From: Chondrus crispus
Taxonomy: Eukaryota; Rhodophyta; Florideophyceae; Gigartinales; Gigartinaceae
Direction: 5' to 3'
Assembly (NCBI RefSeq): GCF_000350225.1
Contig: NW_005179069.1
Coordinates: 402,612 to 466,611 of the forward strand
DNA: 64,000 bases
Part shown: piece after piece, positions 42,958 to 54,599 of the stretch
Layout: each line of letters opens with the position of its first letter
How positions within the stretch are numbered: position 1 is the stretch's first letter
Program-made: the position numbers and the translations under genes
The notes under the pieces: generated by a model
Databases searched by the model: none
What the model was told of the DNA's origin: nothing
The model's input: the letters and a program-made list of their open reading frames with translations, nothing else

Positions 42958-44925
42958 ATGGATGCCTCCCTCTCCCAGACAGACTCCGAGAGTGAGAGTG
43001 CGTCTGGTCTCCATGATGAAACAGTTCTCATATTCCCACCCGGCACCGAACAGGAAGATGAAAACATCAACAATTCGGACAATGAGGACGATATTCCAAT
43101 TGCTCATTTGTTGCGTCGAACTACCTCACTGCCATCTTCCCTTCTCCCTCATCAATCCATTGAGACCCCCGCCCTATCATTCCCTACAGCCCTCCCCTCA
43201 TTTCATCCTCTGCATCTCGACCCCGAACGGTGTACACCACGAGGGCGTCCAAACTACAATTACTTCCGAAACATCGATGAGCACACTCCCCTGAAAGTTT
43301 TTAAGAAATTCGTGCCAACCTCAATCATGCAAACTATTGCAGACAATACAAATGCATATGCGAAAGGGAAGAAGGCGGGGAAGGGACGGAGATGGACAAA
43401 TGCTACATGGCAGGATATCCAAATTTTCTTTGGCTTGGCGTTGTACATGGGGGTCTACAAGTGTCCGTGTATCGAAGACTATTGGGACAGAACAGGGAAG
43501 GGGCCGTCACACAGCATAATGGGTGCGATGAGTATGTTTCGCTTTCAACAACTGAAGAGATACATCCACCTTTGCCACCCCGACGCAGACAATGGGCAAG
43601 AATATTTTTTCCCAAAATTGGATCCGCTCTTGTCACATGTTCTCGATGCTTCGTCAAAGTTTTGGTTTCCGGGGTACCAGGTGAGTGTGGATGAAATGAT
43701 GATAATGAACTACGGCCGCTGTTCGGAGACTGTACGAATCAGGAACAAGCCAATTGGGTCCGGTTTCAAAGTGTGGGCTCTGTGTGACAGTGGGTACATG
43801 TTCAACGCTTTCCCACACTCGAACAAGGACCGCTGGATACATTGCAAGGAATACAAAGAAACTCTTGGGCATTCCTCTGCCGTCGTGGCCAAGCTGTCAG
43901 AAAGGCTACCCCGCAACGTCCCGTTTTCGTGAACCAACGACGCCCAAATGTATGTCATCTACATGGACAACTCTTTTTCCACGCCGCAACTTTTCGCCCT
44001 CCTCCGTTCTCAACATATTGCCGCAGTTGGGACTGTGCGATCGAACGCCTCTGGCTTTCCAAAGTCCTTGGCATTGAGGGGGAAAAAGAATGTTAAACTA
44101 CCTTGGAATACCATGGGAGCTGCGACCTGTGAGGATGGAAAAGTACTTGCCTTGACGTGGATCGACAATGGCGCGGTGCAAATGCTAACAACGAAGCATG
44201 AGGTAGGCCCCAACAAAACCGTGGAGCGGATGCGTAAGCGCCCACGGCTGACGTCCACAAACGGAAGGAGGATTCGCGATGTCTTTGGCAATGCACCCGT
44301 TAAGAAGATGAGGATACCAGCAGTAATCGATGACTACAATTTCCACATGGGCGGTGTGGACATTGCAAATCAATTACGTGCAGTGTACACAAGTCACATG
44401 CCCTCTCGTCGCGTATGGATGCCGATGTTCTTCTGGCTTTTGGATGTGAGCTCTACAAATGCGTACATTTTGTTACGAAGTTTTAATGGGAAGTGGAAAA
44501 ACAAGCACAAAGAGTTTGTCAAAGAACTTTCATGGGCTTTGGTAAATGGGGGTCGTGGGAATGCAAGTAGCTCAAATAGAGGGAGAGTTCTTCGCAGGTC
44601 GAAAGCAAGTGCTGTAGTGCAGGAGGCCGGCGTTTTGCGGGTACCTAACTCTGCCGAAAAGGGAGGCTATGTTACAAGTGTAGACGCCTTTTGCCGTTTA
44701 GAACTCAATCCAACCGAGCCACATTATCCTGTACGCGTCGCAAATAGCGACCGCCGGGACTGCTATTTCTGTCGTGTGCGACAGAAGTTGAACCCTGATG
44801 AGCACAAAGCTCGTCAGAAGTCAGCCTTCCGTTGCTCGACATGCGGTCTTTTTCTTTGCGTCGAGGAGGGACGGAACTGCTTTCTTGATTTTCATACTGT
44901 CATAACGGACAACAAAAGTGATTAA
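42958..44925 (+). pseudogene. piggyBac transposase with one in-frame stop
   Basis: One frame, about 655 codons, from the ATG at 42958; the frame is open upstream to 42835 without an ATG. It has an acidic N-terminus (DNEDDIPIAHLL), then the DDE_Tnp_1_7 catalytic domain with SVDEMMI (first Asp), YMDNSFST (second Asp) and DDYNFHMGGVDIANQ (third region). A C-terminal Cys-rich finger follows (CYFCRVRQK...CSTCGLFLCVEEGRNCF). The only lesion seen is a TGA at 43930-43932, after LPRNVPFS; the frame continues without a shift into TNDAQMYVIYMDN. piggyBac proteins are about 590-650 residues, so the length is normal. It lies plus-strand inside the minus-strand gypsy integrase region, as a nested insertion. 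TTAA sites occur at 42599 and 45095, but no matching termini were found. Confidence 0.88.
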
Positions 44926-45155
44926 ATGTGTCGGTGTATTCCAGGGTAGAAAGAGCCGTAGAACGCGATTCTAGCCTTGTTTTTAAATGGACAGCAACAG
45001 GAAAGGCGGTACAGATGAATTGAACGAGTTTCTGACAACTCATACGTAGCTTATGATAAATTATGCGTCGTGGTCCTCTGTGATGGGCCAGACCTTAACT
45101 GTATTGGCCCCTGTCTAGGGGCAAATTCAGTACAGTCGAGGGGATACACCCTCCG

Positions 45156-45348
45156 GGCTGTAATGTATACAGTACGTCGTCGGCCTGTAATGCCCACGTG
45201 TAGTTCGTCCGTCTGTAAGTCACACGTGTAGTCCATCTGTCTGTAAGGCACACGTGTACTCGTGCGTCTGTAAGGCACATGTGTAGCCCATCCGTCTGTA
45301 AGGCCCACGTGTAGTCGCCCGCCTGTAATGAACCTGCGGCTGCGGGTG
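45156..45348. repeat. 28-bp minisatellite, about seven copies
   Basis: Units starting near 45181, 45209, 45237, 45264, 45292 and 45320 (plus a weak one near 45156) share CCGTCTGTAAGGCACACGTG then TAGTCCAT with a few changes each. Spacing is 27-28 bp. Each holds a CACGTG core, as do the TGTAGT-family LTRs. The array lies between the piggyBac gene and the gypsy integrase zinc domain. Confidence 0.8.
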
Positions 45349-48300
45349 CTGTACAAATTACAAATCTTGGCTGTGATACCACACATTTTTCCCATTTCTT
45401 TTGTGGTAGTGGAAATGGTGTAAGGCTTCGGGCCTGATTTTGATTTAAACGTTTCAGGTTTTTGGCATCTTTTTGGCATGTTTTTACGTACTCATTAATT
45501 TCCTTTTTCATACCTGGCCGGAAAAATGCCTTGTGATTAACGATAACTTTCTTGCTTCCACGGTGTGCTCCAAGCAATGATTCATAATTTTCGAGAATGA
45601 TTATTTCGCGTATTGTTCCTTTCGGGATACAGAGGCGGTTATCAAATATCAAACGCTTCCGTGTGGTATGTTCAAGATCTTGCGTTCTCTTAAATTGCTC
45701 ATTAAAATGTTCATCATTTTTGTACGCTTCCTCGAGTTAATTAATAACCTCTTGGCTAACATTCACAATTGTGAAGGCCATTAGGTTCTTCATGATACTA
45801 ATGGATGTGTGATGATCTTTAGGATACTGTCTGGATAATGTGTCCGCTACTATATTCGAATTTCCTTTGATGTAAGCGATATTGTAATCGAACTATTGCA
45901 TGAATTCTAACCATCTAGTTTGTTTACGCAACAAGGTTTTTTGAGTATCTAAATACTTCAGTGGGTGATAGTCGGTCATTATTTTGAATTCTGAGCCATG
46001 TACATATATGGTCTCCATGTTTGTAGGGTGTAAATGATAGCCAATAGCTCTCTGTCGTAAGTGCTGTACCCTTGCGCTGCACGGTTTTGTTTTCTAGAAG
46101 CATAAGCCACAGGGCAACGTCCCGTTTCGCCGATCTGTGTTAAAAAAGCTCCCACACCTGTTTGGGATGCGTCAGAGGTTAAATCATAGGGTACATTTGG
46201 ATCACTACACCATTATACTGATGCTTCAGTAAGTTTCGTTTTAGCTTTTCGAAAGCCAACTTCTCTGACTCTCCCCATTTAAAGGGTACATCTCTACGAA
46301 GTAGGTTTGAGAGAAGCGTTCCAATTGTTGCGAAGTCATATACAAATCTCCTGTAGTAATTGCAAGTCCCAAAAAGCTTTGAACTTGTTTTACACTCCGC
46401 GGAGATTACCATTGTCCTACTGCTTCTATTTTCTTTGGATTCACTTTTTTCCCGCTTGGCAAATACAATGTCCCAAACATTCGAGATTTTTGGCAAGAAA
46501 CTGTCACTTAAACAGTTTTCCATAGAGTTTGTTCTTTCTCGAAATACCCATTACTATTTTAAGGTGTTTCAAGTGTTCCGTTTTTGTCTTACTGAACATT
46601 ACGATATCGTCTAGGTAAACAAGGACGAGTTTATCCATGTAAGGGCGAAAAATATTATCCATTAACGTTTGGAAACATCCTGATACTCCCGTTAATCCAA
46701 ATGGCGTTACTAAATATTCGTACTGACTATATCGAGTTCTAAATGCTGTTTCTGTATATCACCTTCTTTCAATCATATTTGATGATATCCTGAGCTTAGA
46801 TCCAGAGTAGAAGTACTTGGCTCCTGAAACCTGGACCCAAACCTCATCAATCCTTGGCAAGAGCACCTAGTTCTTTACAGTTTGTTTGTTTGGTGCGCTG
46901 TAGTCAATACGCATTCCCAATCCACCATCTTTCTTTGGAGTGAATAGTACTGGACTACCCCAAGGACTTATACTTGGTCTGATTAATCCATGTGCCAGAG
47001 CTTCCTCTATTCGATTTCTCATTTCTTCAAGTTCTTTTCTTGAGAGTTCATAAATAGGTCCCATCTTGGGCCTTGCATCTTTTTCTAAGTCGATGCTCAT
47101 CTCAACAGATCTCTTTTGGGGCAAGTCCTCTGGGAACATATCTCTGTATTCTTCCAGAGGATCATCTAACTCAATCATGTGTATTTTTTCTTCAGGACCT
47201 TCCCCTATTTCATATTTTCCTCTCAAGAGGATTTTAATACTACATGATAGATGGTGCTTCTTTGCTTCTTCACCAACCTTACGAAATGCTTGCTTGTAAG
47301 CATGTATGTCAGGTGGGATTCCCCACGCTTACAAGCCTCTGCGTTTAGAGCAGTTATCCGGTTCTCCTGTGTCAGAAGCATAGGTTTTTGCTTCCAATCA
47401 ACAAGAGGGTTGGCTGTGGATAGCCACGCCCTGCCTAGGATTAAGTCGTCAACAATCCAATCCACTACGCATGGCTGTACGGTAATGGTAGCTTCCCCAA
47501 TCCGTATGTTAAGGGTCTTGGAACACCGTTCCATTGGAACAAGAGTTCCGTCCCAAAGTTCTGCGGTAAGGCTAGTTTACTTTCTTTTGATCTTCAACTT
47601 ATCTGCGTATGCTTTGGATACTACTATCTCTTGGCATCCACTGTCTACAAGTATCTTACAAGAAGAATGGTCGGTTACATCATACACCTTCCCCTCGAAG
47701 ATGAGTAGAGCTTGTCTCTTACGTTTTTTCCTTTCCTTGAATAGAGAAAATCACAAAGTTTAACGGTTCCTGTTTCTTCAAAGTTAGTGCTAAATCCCTT
47801 TCTTTTTGGGATTCATCGGACAATTTAGTTTTTCTTCTATTCCGAAGCTCCAGGGCTTTGGTATTTCTTGTTGTATGGTTTATTGTAGTGATTCGGAGCA
47901 ATATAGTTCGGTTTACCGCACACAAAACAGAGCTCCTTTTTTACTTTTCGCATGTTTTCTGCGTAAGGGAGTCTATTCCTCCTCTGGTACGTTTGTTTGT
48001 TACCGGTATGCATTGGTGTTGGTCCATCTGAGTACCCTGGTGTAGGTCTGTCAAATCCGAAGAAGTTATGACCACCAGTATATAGGCTGTCTATCCTATT
48101 AGTAATCTTCATGGCATCTTGTAAAGTTATAGGTTCAGCCCGCTCTAATTCAATACGAGTTCGGGTCTTCAGTCCTTGACTGTAATGGAAGATCTGTTCG
48201 GCGGCTGTCATTGGTGGAATCTGTAAAAGCCATTTTGATAACTCCTTGTTGTATTCTCTTTTCAAGGGTGAGCTTAACCATTTGTTTCAAAATGTTCAAC

Positions 48301-49587
48301 ATCTTTCGCGCTGTGCGTTCACGGTTGACTGGCTCGAAGTAGTTCATTGGTTCTCTCCGAGACTCGCCATAGGTACTCATGGTCGTAGCGCTTAAGGTTA
48401 CTAACTCCCATCATTGGAGTCCCGCTTCCGACATGCAGCTTACCGCATAACTAATTTTGGCCGCGTCATTTGGTTGTATGTTCTGGGATCTAAATATATT
48501 ATCTAAGGTTTTTAACCAGCTGCAGACGTTTTCACCACTGAGCTTCTCAGGTTTTCCCGTCTTTAATTGAGGGTTTATGGATTACTTTGGTTCGTAATTT
48601 GGTGGTTAGCGAATGCCACTGCTTGGTTTGCCTGGTTTACTTGTTCTTGTAACGCTTGGTTTGTTTGAAGTATTTGTGCAAGTTGTTCCTGTAAGGCATT
48701 GACTTGGTCTTGTCATGGGATTGAGGGAATCTCGGGATCTATATTTGTTACTATTATCTTTTATGTACCTGCCTTCACGGACTTTTGCTAAGTACCTGCA
48801 GATTTTCCAAACGTTCGCTTCAGCTTAAGTGAAAAGGAAATAATTGACTAGTACTTTTTGTAATTGTTTGATATTTAAATATTCAATTTACTAGAAAGGC
48901 TAATTGTTGTGCCTCTTTCGTAGTTGGTAAAATACTTCAACGTTTTTGAAATATTATGCAGATTGGTTTTCTTCGGCCTCGTGATTTTGGTCCAAACGTT
49001 GAGCGACGTGCTTTTCGGAAGCCAAGTGAACCAAGCCGAGAAGTTCTCCCTTTTGGCTTCGGTGTTCGTTGTCCAGCTTATGGGCGTTGTATAGTATCGG
49101 GTTACTGTCATTAGTGAGTGTCACACAGTTCGCAGCGAATGGATAGAATTTTCTTGTCTTCTGTATCCAAATTATTTAACGCGGTATTAAAACCACGAGC
49201 CGTTATTACGCTTATAATAAGGTCCTCAGACTGCTTATGATCCTCCCACGATTGGGACGGCGGCTTACTGGATCGATACGTTGAAAAGCGGGGCCCAATT
49301 TGCTGATTTACGTGACCGTGTAGACTTTGTAGGACCTTGATTAAGTGCGCCTATTTCGAAAGCGTCCAGTAAAGCGCGCTCGTTATTTAATGTATTCCTT
49401 TTTTGTTTCGCAATTTTTACAGGTTCGAGCTGCTGTAGTTTGGTGGCCACAGTTTTCGTATCCTGCTTCTCAGTAATTTTTTTCACTACATCGATCTGCT
49501 TGGCCGTTTGAGTTTTCGGGTGCACTAGTTTTGGATTCTCAGACATTGCAGAAAATTTTGGTTAGAGCTCTGGTGCGATGCTACCAG

Positions 49588-49927
49588 TTTTAATAATCTA
49601 AAATGGATTTTGAAAAGTTGATAATCTTGGACTAACTTTTGAGATAATGTTTTGAGGGCTGAAAGCGGCTCTACGGGTGGCCTCACTTGTTGTTGGGGGT
49701 GGCGCCTGGGATTAGCAGGGGGATTGTGCCCGCCTCCCCTCCGAATCCCCCACTTCGCAAACCCACATATTTCTCTCATAGAGAATTGTATGCACCCGTA
49801 ATACACTAAAAACTGTGCAGTGGACCATGGACATGATTTGTCTATGTGCACGTGTGTTTAGACACTTCTTTCGTGAGAATTTCTAATTACATGTGCGTTT
49901 AGACTTTTATTCTCGTAAGGCGTTACA
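49588..49927 (-). repeat. 5' LTR of the gypsy element
   Basis: About 340 bp and the partner of 40487-40819. Shared landmarks include GGCTGAAAGCGGCT, CACTTGTTGTTGGGG, CCCCCACTTCGCAAACC and TGCACGTGTGTTT. On the minus strand it begins TGTAACGCC right after the TAGAC duplication. Confidence 0.85.
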
Positions 49928-49932
49928 TAGAC

Positions 49933-51742
49933 GACCCCCACGTCCAGTACAGAGAGTAAGAGCACCCCTATTGTCAGAGTAAATAAGTTAGTTTGTATTT
50001 TTTGGAGATAGCTTTCCAACATGGCAACCCCATTGGGAGTGCTTGTCTCCAAACCTTTTACATCTTGAGTTAATCTGCATCCAAACCTCGAGTGATTTGG
50101 TGACAGATTTACTCATTTAAGCATCTAGAGATGAAAGTAGAACTGTAACACTTGGCAGACAAATTCATATAGCCTGGCTCGTGCTACTCGGAGTGCTGTC
50201 TTTACCGGACGACAATAAAAGGAAGGTGCCCATGCGCTTCTTCGCTTCTCGCCCATCTATGCCACCCCAGCACTCCGACAGTGACTCCCTTTCTATTTAT
50301 CTTGACCCAAGCAAAGAAAAGGGGACCATCTTTACGGCAGTTTACGACCTTGTCATATGTAAATGCTGGATTTTGTTTCAGAAAACTCTGTAGAGCAAAA
50401 TTCTAACACGTTCTGGAGCACAGGCGCCGAGGCATACCACAACCCCCGACACTATAACTGCACGTTCATCCTCAAGCATCAAGGGCAGACAGACCACGAT
50501 TCAAAAGGTAAATCAAAAGTATTTGGCCTCGGAGAAGGTTTGCAGAGCAAGCATACCTTTCGGCAAGACTGAAGAAGATACAAAAATAAACATACTGAAG
50601 CTTTATTGAACTTGCTGCGACACGTGTAACAAAAATGGCCGTCAAAATCTTGCTGCGACATTCACGTTTCTCTAGGCGGTTGCTGTTCTTTCGATGAAAC
50701 TGAAATTTTCTATTGGTATTGGTGGTGGGTCTGCCTCTACGGCGGCAGGTTATCGAGTCACTATCGCTTCTAGAGACGGGGCATCCCGCAAAGAACAGCC
50801 CCGGGGATTGATGTCAATCGAGATGGTAGCGACTGGCAATCTAGCGTTGGAGCTATCATTGACACTAATGCTCCGTCTGGAGTGCGGCCAAAAGGTATAA
50901 TGCGACAGAGAGCAGATGACGCTGCTAAGGCTGGGACGTACAAAACGGCAAAGTCCATTGAACGTGTCATCCATGCGGTTGATGCCAGTACGGCGGCAAA
51001 CCTGAAAGCATGTTCAGCGGCTATGAAGTACAAAATCAACACATCTTTGCCAATGAATGGTAATGAAAGTGCTCATAAGCCCCGAAATCTCTTTCTCATC
51101 GCCTGGTCTCCCGATAAAAGTGGACAACACGACGAAGAGAAGAGCTCCAGTGGCGATCTCTATCAATCTATCGATGAAAAGGAGTGATGAGCGCGAGAAC
51201 ATTCTATTCGTGAGTGGCTCTGTCTGCATTATCCCGCCTCGCGCGCACTTGCTTAATCAGTCACGTTCTACCCGCGCTAAAGTCTGTTCCCCACGGAAGG
51301 TGCTGGTCCGGCAACGTGTAGTACGGGTGCTGCGCGACGTGGTGGTGTAGCGGTAGCATGTGCCTCGACTGAGCTCAGTGAAAGATCTGGCTGGGCTGGG
51401 GTGTGTTTCAGTATGTGGCGAACTGGTACGAGGGCAGCAGCGCCACTGGTGACAGCCGAGCCACACTGCGCCCGAAGTACACACTGCGGCTGCGTCGCGG
51501 CGAGCTGTGCTTCGAGAGGATGGGCGCCAGCGATGACTACGGGTGAAACGTCTGGGAATTGGAGACCGAAATAGCAACCTCTGTCAGCCAGCATGACGCT
51601 CTGCGCCAAGACCCTACTTTTATCAGGCCGAGACCCTATGCCAATATATCTGTGTTTTCACTTGTAATGTTTGTTTTTGCCTCCCTTCATGTTCTAGAGC
51701 TAAAGACATAGAGATTCTGTTAGTTGTATGTGACTATCCCTA
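49933..51742. other. Stretch without a firm gene
   Basis: Short frames only. One plus-strand frame, open about 50773-51187 (138 codons), reads as a plausible protein (GIDVNRDGSDWQ, SGVRPKGIMRQRADDAAK, KSIERVIHAVDAS), mixed Ala/Lys/Arg and helical. It stands near Harbinger relics, which often have a second DNA-binding protein gene, but no Myb/SANT signature is visible. Overlapping frames are shadows. Confidence 0.35.
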
Positions 51743-53115
51743 TCAGTCACGAACATCTTGCTCTGTTAAATGAGGCAACTCGCGAATGCCACCACCAGAC
51801 CCTTGCTCAATATCCCCCTCATCAGTTGTCAGATCCGCCTCACATGTGAAGAATAATTCTAGTAGTACCCTATTGCTTTGGGCAACACCGGTGGCATCGA
51901 CCTCATCGAATAGCTCCGCACTTACAGACATTTTGGCAATCATATTGTGTAGAATAACACAAGCTTGACTAACTAGAATAAGCTGTCTGTCGCTCCACTC
52001 ATGCCTTTCCTGCCTGTTTATCTTAAATATAGGTTGCAGAAATCCGACGAACTGCTCTATATCCTTTCGTATAGTTTCTTGCTTTCCTGTCATATATCTT
52101 TCACGTTCGTTCAGAGATGCATGGTGTGGCAAAACGAAAATCGGCCCGCGAAGATAAATGTCGTCCGCTAACATCTATAAGACCATGCCTAAGCGTGCCA
52201 TTAATGAAATATCATTTTGGAAAAATCATTCTCCGGCGAGAAGATGGAATGTCGTTAAAGAACGGACTGTTCTCCATAGCTGTAATATCTTTCTTCGTTC
52301 AACAACTCTCTGGGAATCAATGCCAGCAGTATGGCGCCCTGTGTACCAACACCTGACAGCTAGTGGTGGCAGATTTGCCATCTTTTGGATTACGGTGCTG
52401 TCCTTTAAGCTCCTTGGGACAATTTTTCAAACGCATATGCATGCAGGCGATAGCTTCTATACATCCAGAAAGTCTTACCTCATACGCATCCACGATCGCT
52501 CTCAACTCTCCCAATCCAGGCTCTCGATTGAGAGTACTGGTCGGAAGCATTCTACAACTGCATGCAAGAACAGCTTAAAATAATATCGTTCACTCTCCGG
52601 ACTCATCGGAGACATATATCGTCCAGCGGTAAAAAAGATAGCCCGCTCCCTAAGGGACGAAAACTGGACAATATTTGCTGGTGGCTTGTGTTCTCCATGG
52701 CACCACGGGCATCGCTCCTTCGGTCAAGCTTCGGACCTTCGATAATCAGTTGGTCATGTAGTCGCCAATACAGCTTCATTGGTACACGGAACACCTAACG
52801 GAATCTTGCAGCAGATTATGTCCGGCTCGCGCACAAGTAATCAGAGAACCATGACCATGGACCAAGATTGATATTGTGTGACCCCACAGGTCTTCCGCGC
52901 GAGTAGTTGCGTTTCTTCTTGATCGACGTTACACCAGCAAGGGATACTTGGGTGAGAGTGTCGATGTCGTCCTCAACCAAGCCCTTAAGGGAACAGATGA
53001 ATTCCGAAGAGGAGTACGATTTACAATCTCCTTGTACCATCCCCTCGAACCCATTAGCCCATTCCAACAACAAACTTGTTGAAATTGATTGTGCCCTAAT
53101 GGTGGCGGAACGCAA
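51743..53115 (-). pseudogene. PIF/Harbinger transposase relic 1
   Basis: Minus strand, in several frames. A basic N-terminal stretch (KKKRNYSRGRPVGSHN, near 52900) comes first, then FRVPMKLYWRLHDQLI..SDARGAMENTSHQQILSSFRPLGSG (about 52794-52610), the family's N-terminal helical region. Next is CIEAIACMHMRLKNCPKELKGQ (about 52450), the DDE_Tnp_4 core around the first catalytic Asp, where Ala stands in place of the expected Asp (IDCMHWRW in relatives). Last is IRKDIEQFVGFLQPIFKI...ACVILHNMI (52070-51930), the conserved C-terminal block. At least three frame changes or stops. It is divergent from relic 2, which starts next door on the plus strand. Confidence 0.7.
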
Positions 53116-53150
53116 TTGACAAATAAATCATCGATGTCATGAATTAGCTC

Positions 53151-54433
53151 ATGACCCACACCGACAGCAGTGATGGAGACCACCCTCACGGCGTGTCCCA
53201 CCTTGTACGGGCGCCAAAAAGCGACGGCGGTCGGCACGATGAAGCTCATAGGCTCTATCAAGACTGCTTCTCAAAGGAACCGGTTTACGGTAATAAAGCA
53301 TTGACAAAACGTTTGAGGGTCACTCTGAAGCGTTTCGGAAGTACGGTCACTACCGTAGAAGCTCATGATTTGTATTTCCGTCAACAAGAAGACTGAACGC
53401 GGATTTATCCGCTCACGAGGTATCCAAACGGAACTGCAGCACTCTGTCTGCTCGCTTACGGATCTTCATCAGACTCATTTAAATGAGTGTACCCACTCAT
53501 CCAGACATAATTACCAATTGATGATTATGTTTCGACGAGTGGGTGAACAGTATCTTCATCTTTACACCATTTCACCAGGGCAGTCATTTTTGCCTTTGGT
53601 CCTATTTATTTGCACCATCCAGCCTCTGGTGATAATCTACGTATTCTCGTCCGGTCGGAGGAAGGCAACTTTCCAGGTGTGCTTGGTAGCATTGATTGCT
53701 GCACATGTATTTGGATAAATTAACCTACCCTACAGCATGGCACGGGCAATTTGAAGGGAAGAGGAGAGTTGCAGTTTTCATACGGGATGCTATTGCTGAT
53801 CACTCACTCTGTACGTGGGAAGGTTGTTTCAGGATGCCTGGCTCTAACAAGGAAATCAACGTTCTCGACGCACCACCATTTCTGAGTAATATCGCAAATG
53901 GTAGCTACCCCTCCTCCCGTAGAGTACAGCTTAATGAAAAACATAACTAACATTCCCTACTGGCTGGCAGATGGTATTTATCCTAAATGGTCCGTATTTT
54001 TCATACGTTGACCGAACCATTGACAAAGTAAGATCACTACATGACCCGAAACCAAGAGCCTTCGCAAAAGGACGTCGAGAGAGCCTTCGGGATGCTACAG
54101 TCTAGACCGATCATAATTGCCCGTCCTGGGCGATTCACGAGAATCTATTTCTGGCATGATGTGATGCAGTGCTGTTTTATCCTGCACAACACGTGCGTGG
54201 AAGACAGAGAGGAAGTTATTGGGACATCACTGCGTGAGCAACTTAAGTCTGAAGCCGAAATACGTGGCAATTTTGCGCCATTTTGGACTGAGTCAGGGAG
54301 CTTCCTAGAATCACATACTGCTCTTGTTGGTAGTTTTTCTGCTCTTTGCGCTACATCAGCAAAGATGAGGGGCCGTCAAGAATACAGATGCGATATTCAA
54401 ACGCAGCGCCACAACACGCATCATATCTCCTAA
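53151..54433 (+). pseudogene. PIF/Harbinger transposase relic 2
   Basis: Plus strand. N-terminal block HRLYQDCFSKEPVYGNKALTKRLRVTL (about 53245-53330). The core DDE_Tnp_4 piece is WHGQFEGKRR...DAIADHSLCTWEGCFRMPGSNKEINVLDAPPF (about 53740-53885), matching the family's WHGQ..GK...FFGMPGSNNDINVL. The C-terminal frame 54041-54433 starts SQKDVERAFGMLQSRPIIIARPGRF and has CFILHNTCVE, the Glu-bearing block. Three or more breaks separate the frames, and a foldback-like inverted pair lies at about 53493-53556. Sequence differs clearly from relic 1, so this is another subfamily. Confidence 0.75.
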
Positions 54434-54538
54434 TTTATGTTGCATGCTCATAATGGCATCCCTACGTCTCCTTTTCTGGACACTTGAGTCCCTCCCTGGA
54501 CATCCCAGAAACTCATCATATTATCGTCGCGGGACGAT

Positions 54539-54592
54539 ACCATATTCTGAATTGGTAATGGGAGGCCTCCCATTACGAATTCAGAATATGGT
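54539..54592. repeat. 54-bp near-perfect palindrome
   Basis: Arms of 27 bp (54539-54565 and 54566-54592) meet with no loop at GGAGGCCTCC and differ at one position. It lies just between Harbinger relic 2 and the pogo/Tigger relic, so it may be two terminal repeats joined head to head. Confidence 0.75.
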
Positions 54593-54599
54593 GCGCTCC

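Larger units (their letters stand above)
40487..49927 (-). mobile_element. Ty3/gypsy retrotransposon with both LTRs, fossil, carrying nested inserts
   Basis: Minus strand. LTRs lie at 49588-49927 and 40487-40819, flanked by TAGAC on each side (49928-49932 and 40482-40486). Next to the 5' LTR is a primer-site candidate, TGGTAGCATCGCACC (minus, from 49586). Next to the 3' LTR is a purine tract (GGGAGGAAC ending at 40820). Parts in order: gag-like N-terminus about 49546, nucleocapsid-bearing gag about 48265-47840 with a CFVCGKPN knuckle, protease-like about 47534-47220, RT from 47226, RNase H about 46520-46180, integrase zinc domain about 45650-45350, and integrase core about 41970-41776. A piggyBac element and repeats sit inside the integrase region. 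It is broken in many places (a dozen or so). The LTRs agree at roughly four in five positions by eye, so it is old. Confidence 0.88.

Noticed and set aside
42599-45098. TTAA-to-TTAA span as exact piggyBac boundaries
   Set aside because: The size fits, but the sequences inside the two TTAA sites are not inverted repeats of each other.
45156-45348. Regular 28-bp repeats resembling a CRISPR array
   Set aside because: Units follow each other without spacers and the context is eukaryotic; it is a minisatellite.
53493-53556. Imperfect 21-bp inverted pair within the second Harbinger relic
   Set aside because: Three mismatches and a position inside a decayed coding region; not enough to call an element.
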